Positions 8,145 to 16,901 of a stretch of DNA of 64,000 bases are shown here, piece by piece (the stretch's first letter is position 1; every line of letters begins with the position of its first letter). Under the pieces are notes generated by a model, which saw only the letters and a list, made by a program, of their open reading frames with translations, was not told the DNA's origin and did no database searches. The stretch is from positions 1 through 64,000 of the forward strand of contig NZ_JBALOP010000027.1 in NCBI RefSeq assembly GCF_036962685.1. The letters are read 5' to 3'. Made by a program: the position numbers and the translations under genes. Source of the DNA: Ferdinandcohnia sp036962685. GTDB lineage: Bacteria; Bacillota; Bacilli; Bacillales; Bacillaceae_L.

Positions 8145-9275
8145 ATGAGTAAAAGAGATTATTATGAGGTACTCGGGGTTTCAAAAAGTGCAAATAAAGA
8201 TGAAATAAAAAAAGCATATCGAAAATTATCTAAAAAATATCACCCCGATATCAATAAAGAAGCAGATGCTGCTGATAAGTTTAAAGAAATTACCGAAGCA
8301 TATGATGCCTTAACGGACGATAACAAACGTGCCCATTATGACCAATTCGGCCACACAGATCCGAACCAAGGCTTTGGTGGTTTTGGCGGGGGTGCCGATT
8401 TTGGCGGAGGCTTCGGTTTTGAAGATATCTTTAGTTCAATCTTTGGCGGTGGAACAAGGCGACGTGACCCAAATGCACCGCGTCAAGGGGCAGATTTACA
8501 ATACACAATGACCCTAAAATTTGAAGAAGCTGTATTTGGTAAAGAAACGGATATCGAGATTCCAAGAGAAGAAGAATGTTCAACCTGTCATGGATCGGGT
8601 GCAAAAACTGGGACTAAACCAGAAACTTGTTCACACTGTGGCGGTTCGGGTCAAATCAATGTTGAGCAGAACACGGCATTTGGCAGAATCGTGAATCGAC
8701 GTGTCTGTCATCACTGTAGTGGAACTGGGAAATTTATTAAGGATAAATGTTCAACATGTAGCGGCTCTGGTAAGGTGAAAAAACGTAAAAAAATCCATGT
8801 AAAAATTCCTGCTGGTATCGATGACGGTCAACAGCTTCGTGTTGCCGGTCAAGGTGAACCAGGTGTGAATGGTGGGCCTCCAGGAGATTTATATGTTGTA
8901 TTCCATGTGCGTTCCCATGAATTTTTCGAGCGCGATGGGGACGATATCTACTGTGAAATGCCATTAACGTTTGCGCAAGCTGCATTAGGTGATGAAATTG
9001 AAGTACCTACCCTTCATGGAAAGGTAAAGCTCAAAATTCCTGCGGGTACTCAAACTGGTACGAATTTCCGTCTTCGCGGCAAGGGTGTACCAAATGTACG
9101 AGGATACGGTCAAGGAGACCAACATATTCAAGTACGTGTCATTACCCCAACAAAGCTTACAGAAAAGCAAAAACAATTGCTTCGTGAATTTACTGAAATA
9201 AGCGGTAATGAAACTCCAGATGAACAGCATGATAATTTTTTTTCAAAAGTAAAACGCGCTTTCAAAGGTGAATAA
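8145..9275 (+). CDS. dnaJ: DnaJ, Hsp40 co-chaperone
   Basis: Delivers substrates to DnaK and stimulates its ATPase. The J domain has HPD at residues 33-35. A Gly/Phe-rich linker follows (about 70-105), then four zinc-binding CxxCxGxG repeats (CSTCHGSG, CSHCGGSG, CHHCSGTG, CSTCSGSG) and the C-terminal substrate-binding domains. This is a complete type I DnaJ of 376 residues. ATG 8145 (MSKRDYYEVLG) follows GGGAGTGG. The open frame reaches back to 8121, but that would leave almost no leader behind the promoter candidate. Confidence 0.98.
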   Translation: MSKRDYYEVLGVSKSANKDEIKKAYRKLSKKYHPDINKEADAADKFKEITEAYDALTDDNKRAHYDQFGHTDPNQGFGGFGGGADFGGGFGFEDIFSSIFGGGTRRRDPNAPRQGADLQYTMTLKFEEAVFGKETDIEIPREEECSTCHGSGAKTGTKPETCSHCGGSGQINVEQNTAFGRIVNRRVCHHCSGTGKFIKDKCSTCSGSGKVKKRKKIHVKIPAGIDDGQQLRVAGQGEPGVNGGPPGDLYVVFHVRSHEFFERDGDDIYCEMPLTFAQAALGDEIEVPTLHGKVKLKIPAGTQTGTNFRLRGKGVPNVRGYGQGDQHIQVRVITPTKLTEKQKQLLREFTEISGNETPDEQHDNFFSKVKRAFKGE

Positions 9276-9278
9276 AAA

Positions 9279-9463
9279 CGAAATGTGAAAGCGCCTTGTA
9301 TAGGAACATCGACTAATAACTGCCACGTCCTGTGGCAAACGTCGATGTCAGCACGTCCTGTGCAAGTCCGACAAGCACAAGACGGGTCGGCTAGAAGGTT
9401 GCTCTTTAACCTTCTGGACGGAATGGCTTGTGACCTCGAGGGGCTAGGCGCTGCAATTGGACA
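9279..9463 (+). repeat. Dispersed repeat family B, copy B3
   Basis: Full-length copy filling the dnaJ-prmA spacer. It carries TGCCACGTCCTGTGGCA (a perfect small hairpin), CAGCACGTCCTGTGCAAGTC, CCGACAAGCACAAGACG, an AGAAGGT/ACCTTCT hairpin and the end CTCGAGGGGCTAGGCGCTG. The reverse complement of B1 aligns along its whole length. Confidence 0.8.
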
Positions 9464-9504
9464 TGAGAACCCATTTTTATAGAATTGGATTGGAGTTGGT
9501 AGAT

Positions 9505-10449
9505 ATGAAATGGTCTGAAATTAGTATTCATACAACACAGGAGGCGGTGGAGCCTGTATCGAATATACTTCATGAAGCAGGTGCAAGTGGAGTTGTTATT
9601 GAAGATCCATTCGACCTAACAAAGGAACGAGAAAATGTGTTTGGTGAGATCTACCAACTTAATCCTGATGATTATCCTGATGAAGGTGTTATCGTGAAAG
9701 CATACCTCCCTGTCAATAGCTTTTTAGGTGAAACAGTAGACGAAATAAAAGAAGCAATTAACAATCTTTTGCTTTTTGATATTGATCTGGGCCATAATAA
9801 AATCACAATTAGTGAAGTTCACGAGGAAGAATGGGCTACAGCGTGGAAAAAATACTATCACCCGGTCAAAATCTCTGAAAAATTCACCATCGTACCGACA
9901 TGGGAAATGTACGAGCCTGTCCATAGCGATGAATTAATTATCGAGTTAGATCCTGGAATGGCATTTGGAACAGGGACACACCCTACAACTGTCATGAGTA
10001 TTCAAGCCCTTGAACGCACTGTAAAACAGGGAGATACAATTATCGACGTTGGGACAGGTTCTGGTGTATTAAGCATCGCTGCTGCAATGCTTGGAGCAGG
10101 GTCTATTAAAGCACTTGATTTAGATATAGTAGCCGTTGAAAGTGCAAAGCTCAATATTAAATTAAATAAAGTACATGACGTAGTTAATGTCTCTCAAAAT
10201 AATCTTCTTGATGATATTGAAGGACCAGTGGATCTCATTGTGGCGAATATTCTTGCTGAAATCATTGTTCGTTTCACAGATGACGCGGCAAAAATCTTAA
10301 AACCAAATGGTGCATTCATTGTATCTGGTATCATTAATACGAAAAAACAAGAAGTAAAGGACAGCCTTCTAGCTTCTGGATTCACGATCGAGGAAGTGCT
10401 AGTTATGGAAGACTGGGTATCAATGATTGCTAGAAAGAAAAGCGAGTAA
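9505..10449 (+). CDS. prmA: PrmA, ribosomal protein L11 methyltransferase
   Basis: Methylates lysines and the N-terminus of ribosomal protein L11 using SAM. The 314-residue protein has an N-terminal substrate-recognition domain and a C-terminal Rossmann methyltransferase domain with the SAM motif IDVGTGSGVLSIAA and the post-motif VANILAEII. ATG 9505 (MKWSEISIH) follows GGAG at 9492-9495. An upstream in-frame ATG at 9457 lies in repeat B3 and is rejected. Fifth gene of the dnaK operon, 15 nt ahead of rsmE. Confidence 0.95.
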   Translation: MKWSEISIHTTQEAVEPVSNILHEAGASGVVIEDPFDLTKERENVFGEIYQLNPDDYPDEGVIVKAYLPVNSFLGETVDEIKEAINNLLLFDIDLGHNKITISEVHEEEWATAWKKYYHPVKISEKFTIVPTWEMYEPVHSDELIIELDPGMAFGTGTHPTTVMSIQALERTVKQGDTIIDVGTGSGVLSIAAAMLGAGSIKALDLDIVAVESAKLNIKLNKVHDVVNVSQNNLLDDIEGPVDLIVANILAEIIVRFTDDAAKILKPNGAFIVSGIINTKKQEVKDSLLASGFTIEEVLVMEDWVSMIARKKSE

Positions 10450-10464
10450 GTGGTGAGATAAAAC

Positions 10465-11208
10465 ATGCAACGATATTTCGTCGATCAGATGAGCGAAACT
10501 GGGGCCACAATTGTAGGTGAAGATGTTCACCATATTACACGGGTCATGAGAATGTCAGTTGGAGAGTCCATTATTTGTTGTTATAATGGAAGGGTAGCAG
10601 TTTGTACAATTACTGAAATTACCAATGATACGGTTTTGGCAAATGTTGTAGAATGGGTAGAGAATTCGAATGAGCTCCCTATTAACGTATGTATTGCAAG
10701 TGGATTACCAAAAGGGGACAAGCTTGAATATGTAATCCAAAAAGGGACGGAGCTTGGGGCATCTGAGTTTGTCCCTTTTGTTGCGGCTCGTTCAATTGTC
10801 AAATGGGATGAAAAAAAAGGACAAAAAAAGGTGGAGCGCTGGGGTAAAATTGCAAAGGAAGCAGCAGAGCAATCACACCGTGCAGTCGTTCCTGATGTAA
10901 GTAAACCTTTGACTTTTAAAGAATTATTGTCTTTTAGCAGATCCTTTACTTATAAAGTAGTAGCTTATGAAGAGGAAGCAAAGCGCGGTGAGAGTTCAAA
11001 TCTAGCACGTGTATTATCACAATTGAAACACGGAGAATCCCTTTTTGTTGTGATTGGACCTGAAGGTGGTCTAACTGAAAAAGAGGTATCGACTTTAATA
11101 GAGAATGAATTTATTTCCTGTAGCTTTGGTCCAAGAATTTTACGAACTGAGACAGCGCCACTATACGTTTTATCAGCTGTATCATATTATTTTGAATTAG
11201 CGAGGTGA
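10465..11208 (+). CDS. rsmE: RsmE, 16S rRNA m3U1498 methyltransferase
   Basis: Methylates U1498 of 16S rRNA in the assembled 30S subunit. This 247-residue protein has an N-terminal PUA-like domain and a C-terminal SPOUT knot with VIGPEGGLTEKEV and FGPRILRTETAPLY, the family's SAM-binding loops. ATG at 10465. The last codons overlap the mtaB ribosome binding site, so the two genes are probably translated together. Confidence 0.95.
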   Translation: MQRYFVDQMSETGATIVGEDVHHITRVMRMSVGESIICCYNGRVAVCTITEITNDTVLANVVEWVENSNELPINVCIASGLPKGDKLEYVIQKGTELGASEFVPFVAARSIVKWDEKKGQKKVERWGKIAKEAAEQSHRAVVPDVSKPLTFKELLSFSRSFTYKVVAYEEEAKRGESSNLARVLSQLKHGESLFVVIGPEGGLTEKEVSTLIENEFISCSFGPRILRTETAPLYVLSAVSYYFELAR

Positions 11209-11213
11209 CAACA

Positions 11214-12572
11214 ATGTCATTAGTTGCATTCCATACATTAGGATGTAAAGTAAATCATTATGAAACAGAAGCGATTTGGCAACTATTTAAAGAAAATGGG
11301 TATGAACGTACTGAATTTGAAAGTACTGCTGATGTATATGTTATTAATACTTGTACGGTTACAAATACTGGGGACAAAAAGAGTAGACAGGTAATACGTA
11401 GAGCAATTCGTAAAAACCCTGATGCTGTTATTTGTGTTACAGGTTGTTATGCGCAAACTTCACCTGCAGAAATCATGGCGATTCCTGGTGTAGATATTGT
11501 TGTAGGAACACAAGATCGAAAGAAAATGCTTGAATATATTGAGCAATACAAGCAAGAACGCACGCCGATTAATGGTGTAGGTAATATTATGAAAACACGT
11601 GTATATGAAGAATTAGATGTGCCTTCATTTACAGACCGCACACGTGCGTCATTAAAAATTCAAGAGGGTTGTAACAATTTCTGTACTTTCTGTATCATTC
11701 CATGGGCTCGTGGTCTCATGCGTTCTCGTGATCCAGAAGAGGTAATTAAACAAGCACAACAGCTTGTAAATGCAGGTTATAAAGAGATTGTCCTAACAGG
11801 CATTCATACTGGCGGCTATGGTGAAGATATGAAGGACTACAATCTAGCTGCTCTTTTACGTGACTTAGAATCTAAGGTAATTGGTCTTAAGAGAATTCGT
11901 ATTTCTTCCATCGAGGCAAGCCAAATCACCGATGAGATTATTGAAGTACTTGATCAATCTACAAAAGTTGTAAGACATCTGCATGTTCCACTGCAATCTG
12001 GTTCTAACACTGTGTTAAAACGTATGAGACGTAAATACACAATGGAGTTTTTTGCTGAGCGTTTAACAAAACTACGTGAAGCTTTACCAGGATTAGCGTT
12101 AACATCTGATGTTATTGTTGGTTTCCCTGGTGAGACAGAAGAAGAGTTTATGGAAACTTATAATTTTGTAAAAGAACATAAATTCTCTGAATTACACGTT
12201 TTCCCGTACTCTAAGCGTACAGGCACACCAGCAGCCAGAATGGAAGACCAAATTGATGAAGAAGTGAAAAATGAGCGTGTTCACCGTCTCATTTCACTTT
12301 CTGACCAATTAGCGAAGGAATATGCATCTAATTACGAAGGAGAAGTATTAGAGGTTATTCCTGAGGAGCTAGACAAGGACGATCCAACAAGCGGTCTATA
12401 TATCGGTTATACTGACAATTATCTAAAGGTTAAGTTCGATGCCAGTGAAGATATGATTGGTAAAATCGTGAAAGTAAAAATCACAAAAGCTGGTTATCCA
12501 TACAACGAAGGTCAATTTGTAAAAGTTGCAGAAGACCTTACGATTGAGGAAGAAGCAAGAACTACTGCGTAA
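11214..12572 (+). CDS. mtaB: MtaB, tRNA (N6-threonylcarbamoyladenosine-37) methylthiotransferase
   Basis: Adds a methylthio group to t6A37, making ms2t6A in tRNAs that read ANN codons. It has the N-terminal UPF0004 domain with TLGCKVNHYE and NTCTVTN cysteines for one Fe-S cluster, a radical-SAM domain with CNNFCTFC near residue 150, and a C-terminal TRAM domain. ATG 11214 (MSLVAFHTLG) is used. The frame opens at GTG 11205, but that codon is part of the Shine-Dalgarno sequence GAGGTGA. Last gene of the dnaK operon. Confidence 0.95.
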   Translation: MSLVAFHTLGCKVNHYETEAIWQLFKENGYERTEFESTADVYVINTCTVTNTGDKKSRQVIRRAIRKNPDAVICVTGCYAQTSPAEIMAIPGVDIVVGTQDRKKMLEYIEQYKQERTPINGVGNIMKTRVYEELDVPSFTDRTRASLKIQEGCNNFCTFCIIPWARGLMRSRDPEEVIKQAQQLVNAGYKEIVLTGIHTGGYGEDMKDYNLAALLRDLESKVIGLKRIRISSIEASQITDEIIEVLDQSTKVVRHLHVPLQSGSNTVLKRMRRKYTMEFFAERLTKLREALPGLALTSDVIVGFPGETEEEFMETYNFVKEHKFSELHVFPYSKRTGTPAARMEDQIDEEVKNERVHRLISLSDQLAKEYASNYEGEVLEVIPEELDKDDPTSGLYIGYTDNYLKVKFDASEDMIGKIVKVKITKAGYPYNEGQFVKVAEDLTIEEEARTTA

Positions 12573-12588
12573 CCTAAATAGAAATGTA

Positions 12589-12622
12589 AGAAAGCTAATC
12601 ATGTGATTAGCTTCTTTTTTTT
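12589..12622 (+). terminator. Terminator of the dnaK operon
   Basis: Arms AAGCTAATC (12592-12600) and GATTAGCTT (12605-12613), loop ATGT, followed by CTTTTTTTTT. Confidence 0.92.
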
Positions 12623-12720
12623 ATCACATAATATAACTGTTAGGTGCTAGTCAAACCTATTACAACAATGATATGATGTTAGAGGTACGTACAACTAAAA
12701 GATAAAAGGAGAAATACATA

Positions 12721-13389
12721 ATGACGAATATTGCTAAAATGATTGATCATACAGCATTAAAAGCAGATACAACAAAAGAGCAAATTGAAAAACTTTGTGC
12801 AGAGGCAAAGGAATACGGATTTATGTCTGTTTGTGTGAATCCAACATGGGTTGAAACTGCAGCTAGCCTGTTAAAAGATTCTGAAGTGAAGGTTTGTACA
12901 GTTATCGGATTTCCATTAGGGGCTAGTACCTCAGAAACGAAAGCATTTGAAACAAAAGATGCCATTGAAAAAGGTGCAACCGAAGTGGATATGGTTATCA
13001 ATATTGGTGCTCTAAAGGATAATAATAACGAATTAGTTGAAAAAGACATCCGCGCAGTTGTAGAAGCAGCAAAAGGCAAGGCACTTACAAAGGTTATTAT
13101 TGAAACATGTCTGCTAACGGATGAGGAAAAAGTTAGAGCGTGTGAGCTCTCCGTTAAAGCCGGAGCTGATTTTGTGAAAACATCTACTGGTTTCGGGGCT
13201 GGAGGAGCAACTGTAGAAGACATTCGTTTAATGCGTAAAACAGTCGGACCAGATATCGGAGTGAAAGCTTCTGGCGGAGTTCGTGACGTAAAAGGCACCC
13301 AAGATATGATTGAAGCAGGTGCAACAAGAATTGGCGCAAGTGCTGGAGTAGCAATCGTTAACGGACTTTCAGGATCATCAGACTATTAA
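12721..13389 (+). CDS. deoC: DeoC, deoxyribose-phosphate aldolase
   Basis: Cleaves 2-deoxyribose-5-phosphate to glyceraldehyde-3-phosphate and acetaldehyde in nucleoside catabolism. The 222-residue protein has the Schiff-base lysine in GADFVKTSTGFG and the second active-site lysine in GVKASGG. ATG follows AAAGGAG. It stands alone between two terminators. In B. subtilis the named deoC is in a separate catabolic operon, so this location is a difference in gene order, though I believe it is shared by other Bacillaceae. Confidence 0.95.
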   Translation: MTNIAKMIDHTALKADTTKEQIEKLCAEAKEYGFMSVCVNPTWVETAASLLKDSEVKVCTVIGFPLGASTSETKAFETKDAIEKGATEVDMVINIGALKDNNNELVEKDIRAVVEAAKGKALTKVIIETCLLTDEEKVRACELSVKAGADFVKTSTGFGAGGATVEDIRLMRKTVGPDIGVKASGGVRDVKGTQDMIEAGATRIGASAGVAIVNGLSGSSDY

Positions 13390-13395
13390 AACTAT

Positions 13396-13423
13396 AAAAG
13401 CTGGCCCATTGGGCCAGCTTTCC
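13396..13423. terminator. Bidirectional terminator between deoC and yqeW
   Basis: AAAGCTGGCCC and GGGCCAGCTTT form a near-perfect palindrome. It is U-rich on both sides, so it can end the converging deoC and yqeW transcripts. Confidence 0.88.
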
Positions 13424-14350
13424 TTATGCAGCACGGTGTACTTTTGTAATAAAATTGGTCAATACACCAGCAAAAGGCAAGAAGAGCAGTGAAGTTAGAA
13501 CATTAAATATCAAACTAACATGAGCGATTTGAACATCAGGATGAGATGTAAGCAGCATGGCGATTTGACCAAGTACATTTATTAATGGGAAAAACAAAAC
13601 TACACCAATCACATTGACCCAAATATGGGCATATGCAGCTAATTTTGCTTCATGTCTGCTCCCAAAACTTGCAATATAAGCAGTAATACATGTTCCGATA
13701 TTCGCTCCCAGTAACACTGCAATTCCTGCATTTAAAGTTAGAAGCTGTTCATTCATAAACCCCATGATGATTCCGGTAGTCGCCGTACTAGATTGAATAA
13801 TAGAAGTCAAAATAGTCCCTACTCCCACTCCAAAAATGCCGCTTTCATTTGTATGCTGAAAAAAAGTATGAATGGATGGGAATTGTGAAATTGGTCTTGC
13901 AAGCTGCTCAAATCCATTCATCGCAACAAACATGCATCCCAAACCAAATAAAAAAGCACCGAAGCTAAACACCTGTTGATTACTAATAAACAAACATAAA
14001 AACCCTAAAATTAAAATTGGAACTATCCATTCAAAAATGTCAAAGGTTATCATTTCTGCAGTAAATGTTGTTCCAATATTTGTACCAAGAATGATTCCAA
14101 TTGATTGTTTAAAGGTTAAATATCCTGTCGCAATTAACCCGACAACAAGCACCATAACAGCAGAACTGCTGTGGATAATTGCGGTAATGATCATGCCTGT
14201 TAATAATCCCTTAATCGGGTTATTGGTAAAACGAATCAACCAAACCTTTAATCGATCTCCGGTAAGATTATAGAGGCCTGTCCTCATCACAGTCATACCA
14301 AACAGAAAAATTGCAATAAATACAGCAAATAACGATATAAGTTCAATCAT
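13424..14350 (-). CDS. yqeW: Na/Pi-cotransporter II-related membrane protein (YqeW-like)
   Basis: This 308-residue polytopic membrane protein contains two copies of the Na/Pi (SLC34/NptA) repeat with the QSS-like motifs IIHSSSAVMVLVVG and IIQSSTATTGIIMG. It probably moves phosphate or another anion with sodium. No PhoU-like C-terminal domain is present, so it is the short form. The start has GGGGTGAAAATGC ahead of it on the minus strand. Convergent with deoC and divergent from rpsU. Confidence 0.85.
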   Translation of the reverse strand: MIELISLFAVFIAIFLFGMTVMRTGLYNLTGDRLKVWLIRFTNNPIKGLLTGMIITAIIHSSSAVMVLVVGLIATGYLTFKQSIGIILGTNIGTTFTAEMITFDIFEWIVPILILGFLCLFISNQQVFSFGAFLFGLGCMFVAMNGFEQLARPISQFPSIHTFFQHTNESGIFGVGVGTILTSIIQSSTATTGIIMGFMNEQLLTLNAGIAVLLGANIGTCITAYIASFGSRHEAKLAAYAHIWVNVIGVVLFFPLINVLGQIAMLLTSHPDVQIAHVSLIFNVLTSLLFLPFAGVLTNFITKVHRAA

Positions 14351-14540
14351 GCATTTTCACCCCTATCACATTGTATGGACAAGAATACGTGAAAATGACT
14401 ACATCAATATTTTTAACCCTAATACATGTTAAACTGGTTATACATAGCCTATAAAAAGAGAGGAATTAGCAGGAATAGCAGCAAAAAATTTCATCAAAAC
14501 TAGTAGTGGAGTCATGAATTCTAGTGTTACAATCGTGAAT
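14351..14540. other. Spacer between yqeW and the rpsU promoter
   Basis: AT-rich region between divergent genes. I see no open frame with a ribosome binding site and no repeat. It should hold the minus-strand yqeW promoter, but no convincing -35/-10 pair was assigned. Confidence 0.4.
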
Positions 14541-14545
14541 TACAG

Positions 14546-14574
14546 TTGACCAAAAATCATGCATATATTATAAT
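14546..14574 (+). promoter_or_regulatory. Sigma-A promoter of rpsU-yqeY
   Basis: TTGACC (14546-14551), 17 bp, TATAAT (14569-14574). Strong match, as expected for a ribosomal protein gene. The leader is about 95 nt. Confidence 0.8.
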
Positions 14575-14677
14575 TGCAAAGTACATGTTTATTTTTTTGA
14601 CGATATTTTCGATCGACAGAAATGTAACATGTGTCTTAATCAGAGTTAGTGGTTGTTTTCGGAGGGAGGGAATTAGA

Positions 14678-14851
14678 ATGTCAAAAACGGTCGTTCGTAA
14701 AAACGAATCGCTTGAAGATGCTCTTCGCCGCTTCAAACGTACTGTATCTAAATCAGGTACGATTCAAGAAGCTAGAAAGCGCGAATTCTATGAAAAGCCT
14801 AGCGTAAAGCGTAAGAAGAAATCTGAAGCTGCTAGAAAGCGTAAATTCTAA
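14678..14851 (+). CDS. rpsU: 30S ribosomal protein S21
   Basis: This 57-residue, very basic protein begins MSKTVVRKNESLEDALRRF and ends in the lysine/arginine-rich KKKSEAARKRKF, the full S21 family. ATG 14678 follows GGAGGGAGGG. The frame is open back to 14546, but that would start inside the promoter, so the longer version is rejected. It is co-transcribed with yqeY, 16 nt downstream, as in B. subtilis. Confidence 0.98.
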   Translation: MSKTVVRKNESLEDALRRFKRTVSKSGTIQEARKREFYEKPSVKRKKKSEAARKRKF

Positions 14852-14867
14852 AAGAGGGTGTAGTTTT

Positions 14868-15314
14868 ATGAGTCTTCTCGAGCGTTTAAATAGTGATATG
14901 AAAACAGCGATGAAGAATAAAGAGAAAGATAAGCTATCTGTTATTCGAATGGTGAAGGCTGCACTTCAAAATGAAGGTATAAAGTTTGGAACCAGTGAAC
15001 TAACAGATGAAGCAGAACTAACAGTTCTAACTCGTGAATTAAAACAACGAAAAGATTCCCTCCGCGAATTTAGTAACGCTGGTCGTGAAGATCTTGTTAA
15101 TAAAATTCAAACTGAAATTGAGATATTAGAGGTATACCTTCCAGAACAATTATCTGAAGAGGATCTTGTTGAGATTGTAAAAGAAACAGTACAAGAGGTC
15201 AATGCTTCTTCAAAGGCTGACATGGGTAAAGTGATGGCTGCAATCATGCCTAAGGTAAAAGGTAAGGCTGACGGCGGTCTCGTAAACAAACTTGTTCAAC
15301 AGCAATTATCTTAA
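14868..15314 (+). CDS. yqeY: YqeY, GatB/YqeY-domain protein
   Basis: This 148-residue helical protein resembles the C-terminal tRNA-binding domain of GatB. Recognisable stretches are VIRMVKAALQNEGI, EIEILEVYLPEQL and DMGKVMAAIMPKVKG. A role connected with amidotransferase or tRNA is inferred from the domain only; the function of the stand-alone form is not established. It follows rpsU and ends at a strong terminator. Confidence 0.92.
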   Translation: MSLLERLNSDMKTAMKNKEKDKLSVIRMVKAALQNEGIKFGTSELTDEAELTVLTRELKQRKDSLREFSNAGREDLVNKIQTEIEILEVYLPEQLSEEDLVEIVKETVQEVNASSKADMGKVMAAIMPKVKGKADGGLVNKLVQQQLS

Positions 15315-15348
15315 CAAAAACACCTTACATCGCGTAAGGTGTTTTTTC
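15315..15348 (+). terminator. Terminator after yqeY
   Basis: Arms CACCTTAC (15321-15328) and GTAAGGTG (15334-15341) followed by six T. Confidence 0.92.
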
Positions 15349-15474
15349 ATTATAAGGGAAAGAAAGGGTGCGATTTTAGGAGGTGTAATAACATCCCCTT
15401 AAAAATGCCTGCTCTAATACATAATAAAAGGTAAGAATTACCACGAAAAAGATTGTATTGAAATACGCAAATTT

Positions 15475-15502
15475 TGAAACCTGTAAGCATTTCAATCGTA
15501 TT
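15475..15502 (+). promoter_or_regulatory. Sigma-W-type promoter of nfeD-floA
   Basis: TGAAAC (15475-15480), 16 bp, then CGTA (15497-15500) followed by TT. This matches the ECF sigma-W consensus. The orthologous B. subtilis operon (yqeZ-yqfA-yqfB) is known to be in the sigma-W envelope-stress regulon. Confidence 0.8.
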
Positions 15503-15548
15503 ACATACTACCAAGACGAAAATATGAATAGAGAGGGGGGGACGTGAT

Positions 15549-16880
15549 TTGAAAAAATGGAGAATTCTTTTTTTCTTATCCATTATTCTCTTGCCACTAA
15601 TCCTCACACTAACGCCAAATAAAAGCTCTAGTGCAACGGACCAAGTGGTGTATATCATCCCGTTAGAAGAAACGGTCGAAAAAGGATTAAGTGCTTTTAT
15701 TGATCGTTCAATAACAGATGCTGAGAATAAAGGAGCAAACATCCTCATTTTTGAAATCAATACCCCTGGAGGTGCGGTTGATGCGGCGACACAGATTGGG
15801 AAACGAATTCAGGAAACAGCTATTCCTACAGTTGCTTATATCAATAATGATGCCATCTCAGCGGGTGCCTTTATCGCATTAAATGCAGATAAGATTTATA
15901 TGTCCCATAATGGTAGAATGGGAGCAGCCGGCATCATTGACCAAGCAGGGAATACAGCAGATGAAAAAGCCGTTTCCTACTGGTTGTCGGCAATGAAAGG
16001 TGCTGCCGAAAACAATGGCCGTGATCCGATTTACGCATTGGCAATGGCAGATAAAGAGATTGACCTTCCAGAACTAGGGGCCGAAAAAGGAAAATTCCTA
16101 ACTTTAACTGCCAAACAGGCTCTTTCAGTTGGTTATGCAGAAGGTATTGTACAGGATAAAGCTGATTTATTAAAAACGTTAGGCTATGAAAAGGCTGCTG
16201 TTGAGGAAGCTGAGGTTAGTTTAGCTGAAAAAATTGCTCGCTTTATTACAAATCCAATAGTTGTTTCACTTCTTTTAACAATCGGAAGCTTAGGATTAGT
16301 TGTTGAATTATACTCTCCAGGTTTTGGTATTCCTGGTATAATGGGAATATCGGCACTATTGCTCTTTTTCTATGGGCATTTAGTAGCGGGACTAGCTGGA
16401 ATGGAGGCCATTATCCTTTTTGTAGTAGGAATTGTATTAATTTTATTGGAGTTTGTTTTGCCAGGGGGGGTTATAGGCTTGATAGGATTAGGGGCTATTT
16501 TAACGAGCTTTTTCTTGGCGGGAAGCAGTGTCATGGTAATTGGTATTTCACTGTTAGTAGCTTTAGTAGCAACGATTGTTGTATCTATTATTTTAGTGAA
16601 AGTATTTGGCAAGAACCTACATGCATTTAAAAAGATTATCCTTTTTGAATCTACCAATACCGAGAGTGGGTATGTTTCGAATAAGAATCGAGAAGATTTA
16701 ATTGGAAAACAAGGAATTTCCTTAACAACATTAAGACCTTCTGGTACCGTCATGATCAATGATGAAAGAATAGATGTTGTTACACAGGGGAATTACATTG
16801 AGAAAAATACGAAAGTAGAAGTCATCAAAACAGAAGGTTCTCGAATTGTTGTTCGAGAAGTTCCTGACATTGATAAATAA
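15549..16880 (+). CDS. yqeZ: NfeD1-type membrane serine protease (YqeZ)
   Basis: 443 residues. An N-terminal signal peptide (about residues 3-28) is followed by a ClpP-class serine protease domain with TPGGAVDAA and the likely nucleophile Ser in INNDAISAGAFIAL. Four or five membrane segments follow (about 230-360), then a C-terminal soluble OB-fold NfeD domain. Proteins of this family work with flotillins such as FloA. The start is TTG at 15549 behind a long G-rich Shine-Dalgarno (AGAGGGGGGG). First gene of the sigma-W-type operon. Confidence 0.92.
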   Translation: MKKWRILFFLSIILLPLILTLTPNKSSSATDQVVYIIPLEETVEKGLSAFIDRSITDAENKGANILIFEINTPGGAVDAATQIGKRIQETAIPTVAYINNDAISAGAFIALNADKIYMSHNGRMGAAGIIDQAGNTADEKAVSYWLSAMKGAAENNGRDPIYALAMADKEIDLPELGAEKGKFLTLTAKQALSVGYAEGIVQDKADLLKTLGYEKAAVEEAEVSLAEKIARFITNPIVVSLLLTIGSLGLVVELYSPGFGIPGIMGISALLLFFYGHLVAGLAGMEAIILFVVGIVLILLEFVLPGGVIGLIGLGAILTSFFLAGSSVMVIGISLLVALVATIVVSIILVKVFGKNLHAFKKIILFESTNTESGYVSNKNREDLIGKQGISLTTLRPSGTVMINDERIDVVTQGNYIEKNTKVEVIKTEGSRIVVREVPDIDK

Positions 16881-16901
16881 AAACAAGTAGGAGGAAAAAG
16901 A

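Noticed and set aside
9285..9482. 65-codon open frame between dnaJ and prmA
   Set aside because: It lies within repeat B3, has no ribosome binding site and overlaps the prmA leader.
12747..13298. 183-codon minus-strand frame opposite deoC
   Set aside because: A shadow of deoC codon bias; Ser/Thr-rich composition without a ribosome binding site or domain.
15350..15760. 136-codon minus-strand frame before and in yqeZ
   Set aside because: It overlaps the sigma-W-type promoter and the yqeZ signal peptide region and shows no family features.
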